DNA of 64,000 nt from Aeromicrobium sp. (GCF_023146395.1 NZ_JAGLCD010000004.1:506718-570717), one strand, 5' to 3'. Counted from the first letter of the stretch, positions 34,335 through 44,221 are shown. Numbers and translations: made by a program. The notes: generated by a model from the letters alone, not told the origin.

Positions 34335-37213
34335 TCGTCGAGGAGGCGCTGGCGGCGCGCGATCGCGACCGCCTCGGTCCGCGACGACGCGGTCAGCTTG
34401 GCGAGGACGTTCGAGACGTGCACGGACACCGTCTTGGTGCTGATGAACAGGCGCCGACCGATCTCGCCGTTGCTGAGCCCGAGCGCGACCTGCCGCAACA
34501 CCTCCTGCTCGCGGGGGGTCAGCGTCACCGGTCCCCCGCCCTGACGGGGCGCCAGCCGGTCGATCTCGCCGAGCAGCGGCGCGGCCCCGAGACGTGCCGC
34601 GGTCGCGCGCGCCGGCGTCAGCAGGGCGCCGGCCGCGTCGACCTCGCCCGTCGCGAGCAGGACGGCCGCCAGACGCGTCGCCGAGCGTGCGGTCTCGTAG
34701 GGGTCGTCGAGAGCGACGAATCCCTCGTGGGCGGACCGCCAGCGGCGCAGGAGCTCATCGGCCTCGGGAGCGTCGATCCCGCAGACCCACCTCAGCCGGG
34801 CCGTCTCGGCCGCGGCACGGTCCTGCCAGGCCCGACCCTCCGGACCGAACGCCCGATGGCGCTCCACGACGCCCTCGACGGCGGCCCACAGCTCAGCGGC
34901 ATGCGCGACGAGAGCAGACTGCTCGTCGCGTCGGAGCGACGCGGCGACCGCGGCGTACTGCCCGACCAGCAGCGCCGTCAGGCGGACGCGCCCGGGGAAC
35001 CACGGCCCGTCCCACATCCGGTCGTGCCGCTCGACCAGCTCGTCGTGGACTCGCCGGGCGGCGGCCAGGTCGCCGGCCTCGGCGTACAGGTCGATCAGGG
35101 CCGCCGAGCTGTGCACCGCCGAGGCCACCTCGTCGCGCCACCACACCCGCAGCGGCAGCGTCCGTTCGATCTGTGGCACGTCCCCGCGCCCGGCGGCCAC
35201 GAGCAACGAGATCGAGCCGAGATACGCCGCGAGCGTCGGTGGGGCCTCCGGTCCGACGTCGCAGAGGTCGAGCGCCTCGTCCCACCGGCCGCGCAGATAG
35301 GCCATGAGCGCCCCGAAGTACCGTCCGTCGAAACCGTACGGCCCCCAGGACCATCCGGTCTCCTCGGCGCGGCGCTTGCCCTCCGCGAACGCCTGCTCGG
35401 CCTCGTCCAACGCACCGGCGTTGAACAGCACGAAGGCCATCTGGTGCAGGCCCCGCAGCTCGCCCAGCACGTGACCGGACGCGCGGGAGCGGACGATCAG
35501 CTCCTGGAACCTCGCCCGGGCCGTCGTCGGGTCCTCGCCCGAGCGCACCATGACGCGGATCAACGTGGCCTTGGCATCGGAGATGACCGTCTCCGTCCCG
35601 AGCCGCTCGGCGATCTCCACGGCACGCTCGCCCCACGTCGTCGCCTCGGCGTCGGCTCGGCGGGCCGCGAGCGTGCGGGCCTGCAGCGCGGCCACCTCGG
35701 CGCGCAGGACCGTGTCGTCGTCCGGGACCAGGCCAGCGGCCTCGAGGCTCGCCTCGTGCGCCTCACGGTCGAGATTGGCGAAGTAGGCGGTGTTGCCGAT
35801 CGCCACGAGAAGACGGCCCCGGACGAGCGGACCGGCGCCGGCGGGAAGCTGGGCGAGCCCCTCGCGCAGCAGCTCGACGGCGCGCATGACCTGGCCGGAC
35901 GTGACGAGCGCGTGCGCCGCGTCGATCACGAGCCCGATCTCGTCGGTGCCGTCCGGGGCGGCGTCGACCAGCTCGAGCGCCTGCTCGTAGTGGTGGGCGG
36001 CCTCGTCGTAGCCGGCCACGCGGTCCGCGGCCTGGGCCGCACGGACCAGGGCGCCGAAGGCGGTCGTGCGCTCCCCCGCCGCCAGCGCATGACGCGCGAC
36101 GGTCGCCGGCGGCGCGTCGGCCGGCAGGCTCGCGAGCAGAGCCGCGTGGATGCGGCGCCGCTCCCCCGGCAGCAGGTTGTCACGCAGCGCCTCCCCGAGC
36201 AGGGCGTGCCGGAATCCGTAGTCGTCAGGGCCCTGGCGTCGCAGCACCTTGTGGTCGACCGCCGACTCCAGCGCCGCGTCGAGCTCGACCTCGGTGAGGC
36301 CGGCAGCGGCGGCCAGTGCCGCAAATCCTTCGCGCCCGTCGGTGACCGACGCGGCGCGGACGAGTCGACGCGCCTGCTCGTCCAGGCGCTCGAGCCGCAC
36401 GAGCAGCACGTCGCTCAACGTCTCCGGCACCGGACCGGGAGCCGTGCCGCGACCGTGTCCGGCCTCCAGCAGCTCCTCGACGAAGAACGCATTGCCCCCG
36501 GCCCGCTGCACGACCGCACGGAGCTCCTCGAAGTCGAGCTGGTCGCTCGCCTGCAGCCGGGCCAGGTCGGCCACGTCGCCGTCGTCGAGCGGCGCCAGCT
36601 CGAGACGACGGACGCCCGCGAGCCGCACCCACTCGGCCAGCGCGGGCCGCAACGGATGGCGGCGGTGGAGGTCGTCGGTCCGGTAGCTCACGACGACGTG
36701 CACCGGACCCTCGAAGCCCTGCACCAGGGCGTACCGGATCAGGTGCCGGGTCGAGGCGTCGGCCCAGTGGGCGTCCTCGATCACGAGCAGCAGCGGCTGG
36801 TCGGCGGCCAGGGCGTCGAGCGCGGCGACGACCGAGGCGAAGAGCTCGCCGCGCTCCACGCCCGGGGCCTCTGCCGCCGCGTGACCCGGCAGGAGCGCGG
36901 CGAGCGCGGGGAACCGGTCGGCGAGCCGGTCCCGATCCGGCGCGGGCACGGCGGCGAAGGCCTCGGCGAACGGCTGGTAGGGCAGCGCGCTGTCGCCCAG
37001 GTCGAGACAGTGCCCGACCAGCACCCGGTGCCCGGCTCCGCGGGCCCGGGCACCGAGCTCGCGCAGCAGGCGGGTCTTGCCGATGCCGGCGTCGCCGCCC
37101 AGCAGCACGACGTCGCGGGCGGCCGGCTCGCTGATCCCGGCGAGGGCGAGCAGCTCGTCGAGCTCGCGCGTGCGCCCCACGAGCGCCGTGGAGGGAGCTC
37201 GGTCGGTCGCCAT
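34331..37213 (-). CDS. LuxR-family ATPase regulator (LAL type)
   Basis: A 960-residue regulator. An AAA/NB-ARC-like ATPase domain sits at the N-terminus with Walker A GGDAGIGKT at 39-47 and a Walker B-like LLLVIEDAHWAD. A long helical TPR-like middle spans about 330-890. A C-terminal LuxR helix-turn-helix (LTPREQEVLRQVALGLSNGEIGRRLFISTKTVSVHVSNVLAKL) ends the protein. These large ATP-binding LuxR proteins are activators whose signals are mostly unknown. The ATG at 37213 has CATGAT 7 nt upstream; the frame is open further upstream but that part looks non-coding. Its stop shares CTAG with the lipoprotein gene. Confidence 0.9.
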   Translation of the reverse strand: MATDRAPSTALVGRTRELDELLALAGISEPAARDVVLLGGDAGIGKTRLLRELGARARGAGHRVLVGHCLDLGDSALPYQPFAEAFAAVPAPDRDRLADRFPALAALLPGHAAAEAPGVERGELFASVVAALDALAADQPLLLVIEDAHWADASTRHLIRYALVQGFEGPVHVVVSYRTDDLHRRHPLRPALAEWVRLAGVRRLELAPLDDGDVADLARLQASDQLDFEELRAVVQRAGGNAFFVEELLEAGHGRGTAPGPVPETLSDVLLVRLERLDEQARRLVRAASVTDGREGFAALAAAAGLTEVELDAALESAVDHKVLRRQGPDDYGFRHALLGEALRDNLLPGERRRIHAALLASLPADAPPATVARHALAAGERTTAFGALVRAAQAADRVAGYDEAAHHYEQALELVDAAPDGTDEIGLVIDAAHALVTSGQVMRAVELLREGLAQLPAGAGPLVRGRLLVAIGNTAYFANLDREAHEASLEAAGLVPDDDTVLRAEVAALQARTLAARRADAEATTWGERAVEIAERLGTETVISDAKATLIRVMVRSGEDPTTARARFQELIVRSRASGHVLGELRGLHQMAFVLFNAGALDEAEQAFAEGKRRAEETGWSWGPYGFDGRYFGALMAYLRGRWDEALDLCDVGPEAPPTLAAYLGSISLLVAAGRGDVPQIERTLPLRVWWRDEVASAVHSSAALIDLYAEAGDLAAARRVHDELVERHDRMWDGPWFPGRVRLTALLVGQYAAVAASLRRDEQSALVAHAAELWAAVEGVVERHRAFGPEGRAWQDRAAAETARLRWVCGIDAPEADELLRRWRSAHEGFVALDDPYETARSATRLAAVLLATGEVDAAGALLTPARATAARLGAAPLLGEIDRLAPRQGGGPVTLTPREQEVLRQVALGLSNGEIGRRLFISTKTVSVHVSNVLAKLTASSRTEAVAIARRQRLLDD

Positions 37214-37260
37214 GGGATCCATCATGGCCGAGGCCGCCCGGCCGGCGGCCCTGCCGGTGC

Positions 37261-37440
37261 TCACACGAGGGCGGTGCGGCCCGTGGCCCATGCGGCCAGG
37301 CGCAGCATCACGGTGCGCCGCGGACGCTGGCGCCGCCGGACCGGTCGGGCGCCGGGCCTGGGGTAGGTCCGGACGGCACGGGCGGCGGCGCGACGCCGCT
37401 CGATCTCGACGGGGACGAAGGACAGCGGATCGATGATCAT
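37261..37440 (-). CDS. Small basic hypothetical protein
   Basis: A 59-residue protein rich in Arg (ERRRAAARAVRTYPRPGARPVRRRQRPRRTV) with a slightly hydrophobic tail. It matches no family I know. GGAAGG precedes the ATG, and a strong inverted repeat lies 20 nt upstream. Its stop is 47 nt before the LuxR start. It could be a genuine small gene or chance coding. Confidence 0.45.
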   Translation of the reverse strand: MIIDPLSFVPVEIERRRAAARAVRTYPRPGARPVRRRQRPRRTVMLRLAAWATGRTALV

Positions 37441-37460
37441 GGCTCGACCCTTCCGCCATG

Positions 37461-37511
37461 AGGTAGGCCCCCACATCGGACGAAGTCCCTAGATGTGGGG
37501 GCCGGCTACCT
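37461..37511 (-). terminator. Large inverted repeat after the suf operon
   Basis: The inner arms GCCCCCACATC (37467-37477) and GATGTGGGGGC (37492-37502) are perfect over 11 bp with a 14-nt loop. The outer arms AGGTAG/CTACCT add 6 bp after a 3-nt bulge. It begins 20 nt past the sufT stop, so it probably terminates the suf operon. Confidence 0.75.
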
Positions 37512-37531
37512 CAGGTCGAGCGGGGCGGTGC

Positions 37532-37900
37532 TCAGCCGATGTTGAAGCCGAGGGCCCGCAGCATCTCGCGGCCGTCGTCGGTGATCTTGTCCGGGCCCCA
37601 CGGCGGCATCCAGACCCAGTCGATCCGGAACTCGTTGACGATGCCGTCGAGCGCCGAGCGCGTCTGGTCCTCGATGACGTCGGTCAGCGGGCACGCCGCC
37701 GACGTGAGGGTCATCTGCAGGACCGTGTTGCTGTGCTCGTCGACGTGGGCGCCGTAGACCAGACCGAGGTCGACGACGTTGATGCCGAGCTCGGGGTCGA
37801 CGACGTCCTTCATGGCCTCGAGGACGTCCTCGCTGGTGGTGGCTCCGGCGGCGGGCGCGCTGGTGTCGACCTCGGGAAGGTCGGTGTGGTCGGTGGTCAT
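37532..37900 (-). CDS. sufT: SufT-like metal-sulfur cluster assembly factor (DUF59)
   Basis: A 122-residue DUF59 protein. The core reads DVVDPELGINVVDLGLVYG (about 39-57), followed by LTSAACPLTDVIEDQ with the conserved cysteine and WVWMPPWGPDKITDDGREMLRALGF. DUF59 proteins assist Fe-S cluster maturation or delivery. It is the last gene of the suf operon, overlapping sufU by 4 nt (ATGA). Confidence 0.9.
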   Translation of the reverse strand: MTTDHTDLPEVDTSAPAAGATTSEDVLEAMKDVVDPELGINVVDLGLVYGAHVDEHSNTVLQMTLTSAACPLTDVIEDQTRSALDGIVNEFRIDWVWMPPWGPDKITDDGREMLRALGFNIG

Positions 37901-38370
37901 GATGACTCCTTTCCGGCGGCCTGGGCCCCCGTGGCTTGCGTGGCTGCGTCCTTGAAGGCCATCCAGGACAGCAGGGCGCACTTGACGCGCGCCGGGAACT
38001 GGGCGACGCCGGCGAAGGCGATGCCGTCCTCCAGCACGTCCTCGTCCGGCTCGACCTGCCCCTTGCCCTGCATGAGCTCCTGGAACGCGTCGAGCGTCGT
38101 GAACCCCTCGGCCACGGTGTGGCCGACGACCAGGTCGTTCAGGACCGACGCCGAGGCCTGGCTGATCGAGCAGCCCTGCGCGTCGTAGGAGATGTCACGG
38201 ACGACGTCGCCGTCGAGGTGCACCCGCAGGGTGATCTCGTCGCCGCACGTCGGGTTGACGTGGTGCACCTCGGCGTCGCCGCCGTCGCGCAGTCCGGCCC
38301 CGTGCGGGCGCTTGTAGTGGTCGAGGATGATCTCCTGGTAGAGAGCATCGACGTTCATCGCATCGCTCAT
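37897..38370 (-). CDS. sufU: SufU, NifU-like sulfur relay/scaffold protein
   Basis: A 157-residue SufU. The three conserved cysteines are C42 (TCGD, with zinc ligand D44), C67 (QGCSIS) and C132 (VKCALLSW). In Gram-positive bacteria SufU is a zinc protein that accepts sulfur from SufS for SufBCD. The start is 1 nt after the sufS stop. MNVDAL, four codons later, is an alternative start. Confidence 0.94.
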   Translation of the reverse strand: MSDAMNVDALYQEIILDHYKRPHGAGLRDGGDAEVHHVNPTCGDEITLRVHLDGDVVRDISYDAQGCSISQASASVLNDLVVGHTVAEGFTTLDAFQELMQGKGQVEPDEDVLEDGIAFAGVAQFPARVKCALLSWMAFKDAATQATGAQAAGKESS

Positions 38371-38371
38371 G

Positions 38372-39607
38372 TCAGGCCCCGAAGTACTTCTTGGTGTGCC
38401 AGATCGCCGCGACGAGCGCGTCGATCTCGGCCTCGGTCGTGTACAGGTAGAACGACGCACGAGTCGTGGACTGCACGCCGAAGCAGGCGTGGGCCGGCTT
38501 CGCGCAGTGGTGACCGGCGCGCACCGCCACGCCCTTGCTGTCGAGCAGCTGGGCGACGTCGTGCGGGTGGACGCCGTCGAGCGTGAAGCTGATGGCTCCC
38601 CCGCGGTCGACGGGCTCGGTCGGACCCACGACCGTCAGGCCGTCGATCTCGAGCAGCCGCTCCAGCGCGTAGGCCGTGACGGCCTGCTCGTGGGCGGCGA
38701 CGTTCTCCATGCCGAGGCTCGAGAGGTAGTCGACCGCGGCACCCAGGCCCACCGCCTGCGCGATGGGCGGGGTGCCCGCCTCGAACCGGGCCGGCGGAGC
38801 CGCGAACGTGGAGCGCTCCATCGTGACGGTCTCGATCATCTCGCCACCACCGAGGAACGGCGGCAGCGAGGCGAGCAGGTCGTAGCGGCCCCAGAGCACG
38901 CCGATGCCGGTCGGCCCGACCATCTTGTGCCCCGTGAAGGCCACGAAGTCGGCGTCCAGCGCGGCCAGGTCGACCGGCACCTGTGGCACGGCCTGCGAGG
39001 CGTCGACCACCGAGTAGGCGCCCACCGCCTTCGCCCGGGCCACGAGATCGGCGACCGGGTTGATCGTGCCGAGCATGTTCGAGACCCAGGTGACCGCGAC
39101 GATCTTGGTGCGCTCGCCGATGGGATCGTTCTCGAGGTCGAGCCGGCCCTCGGGCGTCAGGCCGAACCAGCGCAGCGTCGCGCCCGTGCGCTCGGCGAGG
39201 AGCTGCCACGGCACGATGTTGGAGTGGTGCTCCATCTGGCTGATGACGATCTCGTCGCCCGGCCCCACGGCACCGGCGTCGCCCAGGACGCGGGCGACCA
39301 GGTTGAGCGCCTCGGAGGCGTTCTTGGTGAACACGACCTCCTCGCGCCGGTTCGCGCCGATGAAGCCGGCCACCTTGGTGCGCCCGAGCTCGAAGGCCTC
39401 GCTCGCCTCCGCCCCGAGCTGGTGCATCGCCCGCGCGACGTTGGCGTTGTGCGCGAGGTAGTGGGCGTCGATCGCGTCGACGACCTGCCGCGGCTTCTGC
39501 GAGGTGTTGGCGCTGTCGAGGTAGACCAGCGGCAGGTCACCGGCCAGACGTCGCTGCAGGATCGGGAAGTCGTCCCGAACCTGCGCGACGTCGTACGTGG
39601 CGGCCAT
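38372..39607 (-). CDS. sufS: SufS cysteine desulfurase
   Basis: A 411-residue group II cysteine desulfurase. The PLP lysine is K228 (FTGHKMVGPTG) and the catalytic cysteine is C368 (RAGHHCAKP). It takes sulfur from L-cysteine and passes it to SufU. The ATG overlaps the sufC stop by 1 nt. Confidence 0.96.
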   Translation of the reverse strand: MAATYDVAQVRDDFPILQRRLAGDLPLVYLDSANTSQKPRQVVDAIDAHYLAHNANVARAMHQLGAEASEAFELGRTKVAGFIGANRREEVVFTKNASEALNLVARVLGDAGAVGPGDEIVISQMEHHSNIVPWQLLAERTGATLRWFGLTPEGRLDLENDPIGERTKIVAVTWVSNMLGTINPVADLVARAKAVGAYSVVDASQAVPQVPVDLAALDADFVAFTGHKMVGPTGIGVLWGRYDLLASLPPFLGGGEMIETVTMERSTFAAPPARFEAGTPPIAQAVGLGAAVDYLSSLGMENVAAHEQAVTAYALERLLEIDGLTVVGPTEPVDRGGAISFTLDGVHPHDVAQLLDSKGVAVRAGHHCAKPAHACFGVQSTTRASFYLYTTEAEIDALVAAIWHTKKYFGA

Positions 39608-40368
39608 CAGACTGCGGCAGCCTTGACATACTTGTCGTAGCCGCTGGCCTCGAGCTCGTCGGCGAGCTCACGCCCACCGGTCTCGGCCAGACGCCCGGCG
39701 ACGAACACGTGCACGAAGTCAGGCTCGATGTAGCGCAGGATGCGCGTGTAGTGGGTGATCAGCAGCACGCCGCGGTCGCCCTGGCCGCTGTAGCGGTTGA
39801 CGCCGTCCGAGACGACCTTCAGGGCGTCGATGTCCAGGCCGGAGTCGGTCTCGTCGAGCACCGCGAACTTCGGGTTGAGCAGCTCGAGCTGCGCGATCTC
39901 GTGGCGCTTCTTCTCGCCGCCGGAGAATCCCTCGTTGACGCTGCGCTGGGCGAACGCGGGATCGAGCGTGACGCGCTCGAGGGCCGCGTTGACGTCCTTG
40001 ACCCACGTGCGGAGCTTCGGCGCCTCGCCGTCGATCGCGGTCTTGGCCGTGCGCAGGAAGTTGGCCACGGACACGCCAGGGACCTCGACGGGGTACTGCA
40101 TCGCGAGGAACAGGCCCGCGCGGGCGCGCTCGTCGACGCTGAGCTCCAGGACGTTCTGGCCGTCCAGCAGGACCTCGCCGTCGGTGACGTCGTACTTGGG
40201 ATGGCCGGCGATCGAGTAGGCGAGCGTGGACTTGCCCGAACCGTTCGGGCCCATGATCGCGTGGATCTCGCCGCTGTTGATCGTGAGGTCGACACCGCGG
40301 AGGATCTCCTTGGCGCCGTCCTCGGTGTCCACGGAGACGTGGAGGTTCTTGATCTCGAGAGTGCTCAT
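39607..40368 (-). CDS. sufC: SufC, Fe-S assembly ATPase
   Basis: A 253-residue ABC ATPase. Walker A is GPNGSGKST at 40-48, the signature is the SufC variant FSGGEKKRHEIAQL, and Walker B is FAVLDETDSGLD. It powers the SufBCD scaffold. The start is 1 nt after the stop of the Rieske gene. Confidence 0.96.
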   Translation of the reverse strand: MSTLEIKNLHVSVDTEDGAKEILRGVDLTINSGEIHAIMGPNGSGKSTLAYSIAGHPKYDVTDGEVLLDGQNVLELSVDERARAGLFLAMQYPVEVPGVSVANFLRTAKTAIDGEAPKLRTWVKDVNAALERVTLDPAFAQRSVNEGFSGGEKKRHEIAQLELLNPKFAVLDETDSGLDIDALKVVSDGVNRYSGQGDRGVLLITHYTRILRYIEPDFVHVFVAGRLAETGGRELADELEASGYDKYVKAAAV

Positions 40369-40369
40369 G

Positions 40370-40729
40370 TCAGTTCTCCTCGGGGAGGGCGACGTAGACA
40401 CGATCGCCCTCGATGGTGGTGGGGTAGGTCGGGACCGGCTCGGTGGCCGGGAAGTTGAGCGGCTCGCCGGTGCGCAGCGAGAAGGTCGAGCTGTGCAGCC
40501 AGCACTCGATCGACGGGCCCTTGACGGGGTCGACGGCGACGTCACCCTCCGAGAGCGGGATCGACGCGTGCGAGCACTCGTCGCGGATCGCGTACACGTC
40601 GTCGCCCTGGCGGACCAGGGCGATCTCGGTGCCGTCGACCTCGACCGCCAGCACGCCCCCGTCGGGGACGTCGGCGAGCGGGGCGGCGAACCTCTGCCCG
40701 GTCCTGGAGCCGGTGTCCTGCTCAGACAT
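40370..40729 (-). CDS. Rieske [2Fe-2S] ferredoxin-like protein in the suf operon
   Basis: A 119-residue Rieske protein. The cluster ligands are C52 and H54 (ECSHA) and C76 and H79 (ECWLH). The small size matches ferredoxin components of ring-hydroxylating dioxygenases, but no dioxygenase gene is near. Actinobacterial suf operons often carry such a gene between sufD and sufC; its role there is uncertain, possibly electron supply for cluster assembly. Its start overlaps the sufD stop by 8 nt. Confidence 0.9.
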   Translation of the reverse strand: MSEQDTGSRTGQRFAAPLADVPDGGVLAVEVDGTEIALVRQGDDVYAIRDECSHASIPLSEGDVAVDPVKGPSIECWLHSSTFSLRTGEPLNFPATEPVPTYPTTIEGDRVYVALPEEN

Positions 40730-41915
40730 CGGCCAGCTCGTGCTCGACGGCCGTGACCAGGCGCTCCTGGACGTCCGGGATGCCGATGCGCCGGATGATG
40801 TCGTTGAAGAAGCCGTGCACGACCAGGCGGCGTGCCTCGTCCTCGGGGACACCGCGGCTCTGCAGGTAGAACAGGTGCTGGTCGTCGAACCGGCCGGTCG
40901 TGCTCGCGTGGCCGGCACCGGCGATGTCGCCGGTCTCGATCTCGAGGTTCGGCACCGAGTCGGCACGGGCCCCGTCGGTCAGGACCAGGTTGTCGTTCTG
41001 CTCGAACGTCTCGATGGCCTCGGCGACCTTGCGGATCAGGACGTTGCCGATCCACACGGTGTGCGCGTCCTGACCCTGCAGCGCGCCCTTGTACAGGACG
41101 TTGCTGCGCGTGCGCGGCGCGGTGTGGTCGGCGAACAACCGGTGCTCGATGTGCTGACCCGCATCGGCGAAGTACACGCCGAGCAGGTCGGCGCTGCCGC
41201 CCGGGCCGGCGTAGTCGACGTTGGTGCTGGTGCGCACGAGGTCGCCGCCGAGGGTGAACTCGAAGGCCCGCACGGTGGCGTCGCGTCCCACGCGGATGTT
41301 GACCTGCTCGGCGTGCACCGCGTCGTCGTCCCAGTCATTGACCGTGACGAGGTCGAGCTGGGCACCGTCGGACACGACGACCTGGGTGAAGGCGTCGTAG
41401 GCGGCGCTGCCGACGTGGTCGACCAGGACCGTGGCCTTGGCGTGCAGACCCACGCGGATCACGACGTGGCCCCAGACGGTGTCGGAGGACGCGGTGCCGC
41501 GCAGGGTCAGGCGGATCGGCTCGTCGACCACGAGATCGGCCGGCACGTCGAGCAGCACCGCTCCCCCGGCGTTGGCGGCCGCGAGGGCACCGAGCCGATC
41601 GAGCGGGGCCGAGACGGCGAGCGCCTGCGCCTCCTCGGTGCTGATCTCGGTGAGCGTGACGCCCTCGGGGAGCTGCTGCTCCCACGCCAGGTGCGCGTCG
41701 CTCGGGGCGCCCTCGAGAAGACCGCGCAGCCGCTTCAAGGGGGTGAAGCGCCAGATCTCCTCCAGGCCCGTGGGCACGGGATGGGCCGCGACGTCGTAGG
41801 ACGGCTCCGGGTGGAGGTGCGACTCGACGTGGTCGAGAACAGGAAGGTTCTCGACGGCATCAGCCGCAGCCCCAGCCACTGGCGAATCAACCACGGACTG
41901 CGGTGAGGTGCTCAA
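40722..41915 (-). CDS. sufD: SufD, Fe-S scaffold subunit
   Basis: A 397-residue SufD. The family beta-helix region is visible, with [82 protein letters not shown] and a C-terminal helical part. It pairs with SufB and SufC. The start is a TTG at 41915 whose last bases overlap the sufB stop (TTGA), with AAGGAG 8 nt upstream inside sufB. Confidence 0.93.
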   Translation of the reverse strand: MSTSPQSVVDSPVAGAAADAVENLPVLDHVESHLHPEPSYDVAAHPVPTGLEEIWRFTPLKRLRGLLEGAPSDAHLAWEQQLPEGVTLTEISTEEAQALAVSAPLDRLGALAAANAGGAVLLDVPADLVVDEPIRLTLRGTASSDTVWGHVVIRVGLHAKATVLVDHVGSAAYDAFTQVVVSDGAQLDLVTVNDWDDDAVHAEQVNIRVGRDATVRAFEFTLGGDLVRTSTNVDYAGPGGSADLLGVYFADAGQHIEHRLFADHTAPRTRSNVLYKGALQGQDAHTVWIGNVLIRKVAEAIETFEQNDNLVLTDGARADSVPNLEIETGDIAGAGHASTTGRFDDQHLFYLQSRGVPEDEARRLVVHGFFNDIIRRIGIPDVQERLVTAVEHELADV

Positions 41916-43363
41916 CCGACCGCTCCTTCCATTTGAAGCTCGATCAGGCGGTTCAGCTCGAGCGCGTACTCCATCGGGAGCTCGCGCGCGATGGGCTCGA
42001 CGAAACCGCGGACGATCATCGCCATGGCCTCGTCCTCCTCCATGCCGCGCGACATGAAGTAGAAGAGCTGGTCGTCGCTCAGCTTGGACACCGTGGCCTC
42101 GTGCCCGAGGGTCACGTCGTCCTCGCGGACGTCGACGTACGGGTAGGTGTCGGACCGGCTGATCTGGTCGACGAGCAGCGCGTCGCACTTGACCGTGCTG
42201 GCCGAGCCCTCGGCTCCCTCGTTGACCTGCAGCAGGCCACGGTAGGAGGTGCGACCGCCGCCGCGGGCGACCGACTTGGACAGGATCGAGCTCGAGGTGC
42301 GCGGGGCGGCGTGCACCATCTTGGCGCCGGCGTCCTGGTGCTGACCCTCGCCGGCGAACGCGATCGACAGCGTCTCGCCGCGGGCCCCCTCGCCCATCAG
42401 GTAGACGGCCGGGTACTTCATGGTGACCTTGGAGCCGATGTTGCCGTCGACCCACTCCATCGTGGCGCCGGCCTCGCAGACCGCACGCTTGGTGACCAGG
42501 TTGTACACGTTGTTCGACCAGTTCTGGATCGTCGTGTACCGGACGCGGGCGCCCTTCTTGACGACGATCTCGACGACCGCGGAGTGCAGCGAGTCGCTCG
42601 AGTAGATCGGCGCCGTGCAGCCCTCGACGTAGTGGACGTAGGAGTCCTCGTCGGCGATGATCAGCGTCCGCTCGAACTGGCCCATGTTCTCGGTGTTGAT
42701 GCGGAAGTAGGCCTGCAGTGGGATGTCGACGTGGACGCCCTTGGGCACGTAGATGAACGAGCCGCCGGACCACACCGCGGAGTTGAGGGCCGAGAACTTG
42801 TTGTCGCCGACCGGGATGACCGTGCCGAAGTACTCCTGGAAGATCTCCGGGTGCTCGCGCAGTGCCGTGTCGGTGTCGAGGAACAGCACGCCCTGCGCCT
42901 CGAGGTCCTCACGGATCGAGTGGTAGACGACCTCGGACTCGTACTGCGCGGCCACGCCCGAGACGAGGCGCTGCTTCTCGGCCTCGGGGATGCCGAGGCG
43001 GTCGTACGTGTTCTTGATGTCCTCGGGGAGGTCGTCCCACGTGGCGGCCTGCTTCTCCGTGGAGCGCACGAAGTACTTGATGTTGTCGAAGTCGATGCCA
43101 CCGAGGTCGGAGCCCCAGGTCGGCATGGGCTTGCGCTCGAAGAGCTTGAGGCCCTTCAGGCGCAGGTCGAGCATCCACTCGGGCTCATTCTTGAGGGTCG
43201 AGATGTTGCGGACGACGGCCTCGTTCAGGCCGCGCTGCGACGTCGCGCCCGCGTCGTTCTTGTCGGACCAGCCGAACTCGTAGCGTCCGACGTCCTTGAG
43301 TCCGGGATTGAGCTCCTCGATCGAGGGAGCCGCGCCGGTGTTCTCGTGCGACGTGGTGGTCAT
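41912..43363 (-). CDS. sufB: SufB, Fe-S scaffold subunit
   Basis: A 483-residue SufB. It contains [47 protein letters not shown] with the conserved cysteine, and [27 protein letters not shown]. It forms the cluster-building scaffold with SufC and SufD. The uninterrupted frame shows no intein, unlike mycobacterial sufB. The ATG overlaps the sufR stop as ATGA. Confidence 0.96.
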   Translation of the reverse strand: MTTTSHENTGAAPSIEELNPGLKDVGRYEFGWSDKNDAGATSQRGLNEAVVRNISTLKNEPEWMLDLRLKGLKLFERKPMPTWGSDLGGIDFDNIKYFVRSTEKQAATWDDLPEDIKNTYDRLGIPEAEKQRLVSGVAAQYESEVVYHSIREDLEAQGVLFLDTDTALREHPEIFQEYFGTVIPVGDNKFSALNSAVWSGGSFIYVPKGVHVDIPLQAYFRINTENMGQFERTLIIADEDSYVHYVEGCTAPIYSSDSLHSAVVEIVVKKGARVRYTTIQNWSNNVYNLVTKRAVCEAGATMEWVDGNIGSKVTMKYPAVYLMGEGARGETLSIAFAGEGQHQDAGAKMVHAAPRTSSSILSKSVARGGGRTSYRGLLQVNEGAEGSASTVKCDALLVDQISRSDTYPYVDVREDDVTLGHEATVSKLSDDQLFYFMSRGMEEDEAMAMIVRGFVEPIARELPMEYALELNRLIELQMEGAVG

Positions 43364-44103
43364 GACGTCACCTTCTCTGCGTGGGGGGACTGGGTCTGGG
43401 AGGTCTGAGCGTGGGTGCTCTGGGGTGTGGGATCGGGCAGGTGGGTCGTGCAGACGCCGTCGCCGTGGGCGATCGTGGCCAGACGCTGCACGTGGGTGCC
43501 GAGCAGGCCGGCGAACATCTCCGCCTCGGCCTCGCACAGCTGCGGGAACTGTTCCGCGACGTGCGCCACCGGACAGTGATGCTGGCACATCTGCGTGCCC
43601 GTGGGGATCTGGCTCGTGGAGGCGGCGAACCCCTCGGCGCTGAGGGCCTCGGCCAGCGCGGCGGCGCGCTGGGCCGGCTCGGCCTCCTCGAGCCGCTCGG
43701 CGAGCCGATCACGCAGCGGATCGAGGCGGCGTGCCGCGAACTGCTTGACGGCGTCCTCGCCGACCGTGTCGCGCAGGAACTCCAGCGCGTCGACGGCGAT
43801 CGTGTCGTAGGCGTGCGCGAACTGGCCACGGCCGGTGTCGGTGAGGGCGAACACCTTGGCCGGGCGGCCACGACCGCGCTGGCCCTGCACCCGCTGCTCA
43901 CGCGCCTCGAGTACGCCCTCGCTCACGAGATGGTCGAGATGGCGGCGGATCGCGGCGGGCGTGAGGTCCAGCTCGTCGGCGAGGCGCGCGGCGGTGGACG
44001 GGCCCCCGCGCAGGATCGCGTCGGCCACGCGCGCGCGGGTCGGGAAGGAGTCGTCGTGGGACGCTCCTTCGACCACTGCTTCGCTCGCCGCCATGTATTT
44101 CAC
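43360..44103 (-). CDS. sufR: SufR, Fe-S-sensing transcriptional repressor
   Basis: A 247-residue regulator. A winged helix (about 22-85: [37 protein letters not shown]) is followed by a C-terminal half with four cysteines, C173, C177, C190 and C218, three of them likely cluster ligands. It heads the suf operon and probably represses it when Fe-S clusters are plentiful. The GTG at 44103 is chosen because CACACT lies 6 nt upstream; an ATG at 44094 is the alternative. An operator overlaps this start. Confidence 0.93.
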   Translation of the reverse strand: MKYMAASEAVVEGASHDDSFPTRARVADAILRGGPSTAARLADELDLTPAAIRRHLDHLVSEGVLEAREQRVQGQRGRGRPAKVFALTDTGRGQFAHAYDTIAVDALEFLRDTVGEDAVKQFAARRLDPLRDRLAERLEEAEPAQRAAALAEALSAEGFAASTSQIPTGTQMCQHHCPVAHVAEQFPQLCEAEAEMFAGLLGTHVQRLATIAHGDGVCTTHLPDPTPQSTHAQTSQTQSPHAEKVTS

Positions 44104-44114
44104 AACGTCAGTGT
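44100..44114 (-). promoter_or_regulatory. SufR operator ACACT-N5-TGTGA
   Basis: On the minus strand the site reads ACACT-GACGT-TGTGA, identical in its fixed bases to the SufR motif I recall from M. tuberculosis (Rv1460). It covers the end of the -10 box and the GTG start, so SufR binding would block initiation. Confidence 0.75.
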
Positions 44115-44139
44115 GTCGTTATTGATTCCGGCCCTTCAA
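44110..44139 (-). promoter_or_regulatory. suf operon promoter
   Basis: On the minus strand TTGAAG (44134-44139) serves as -35, followed after 18 nt by CACACT (44110-44115) as -10. The start point would be near the GTG at 44103, giving a leaderless sufR mRNA. Confidence 0.6.
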
Positions 44140-44221
44140 CAAAGGTTCCCCTCAGTGAGCCAGGCCTCACCGAGGCCGCGCAACCGGTCGACCGGCGCCG
44201 TGCCCTGACATGATGGCGCCG

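Noticed and set aside
34418..37366. 982-codon open frame antisense to the LuxR-type regulator gene
   Set aside because: The opposite strand carries clear Walker and LuxR helix-turn-helix motifs; the antisense frame has none.
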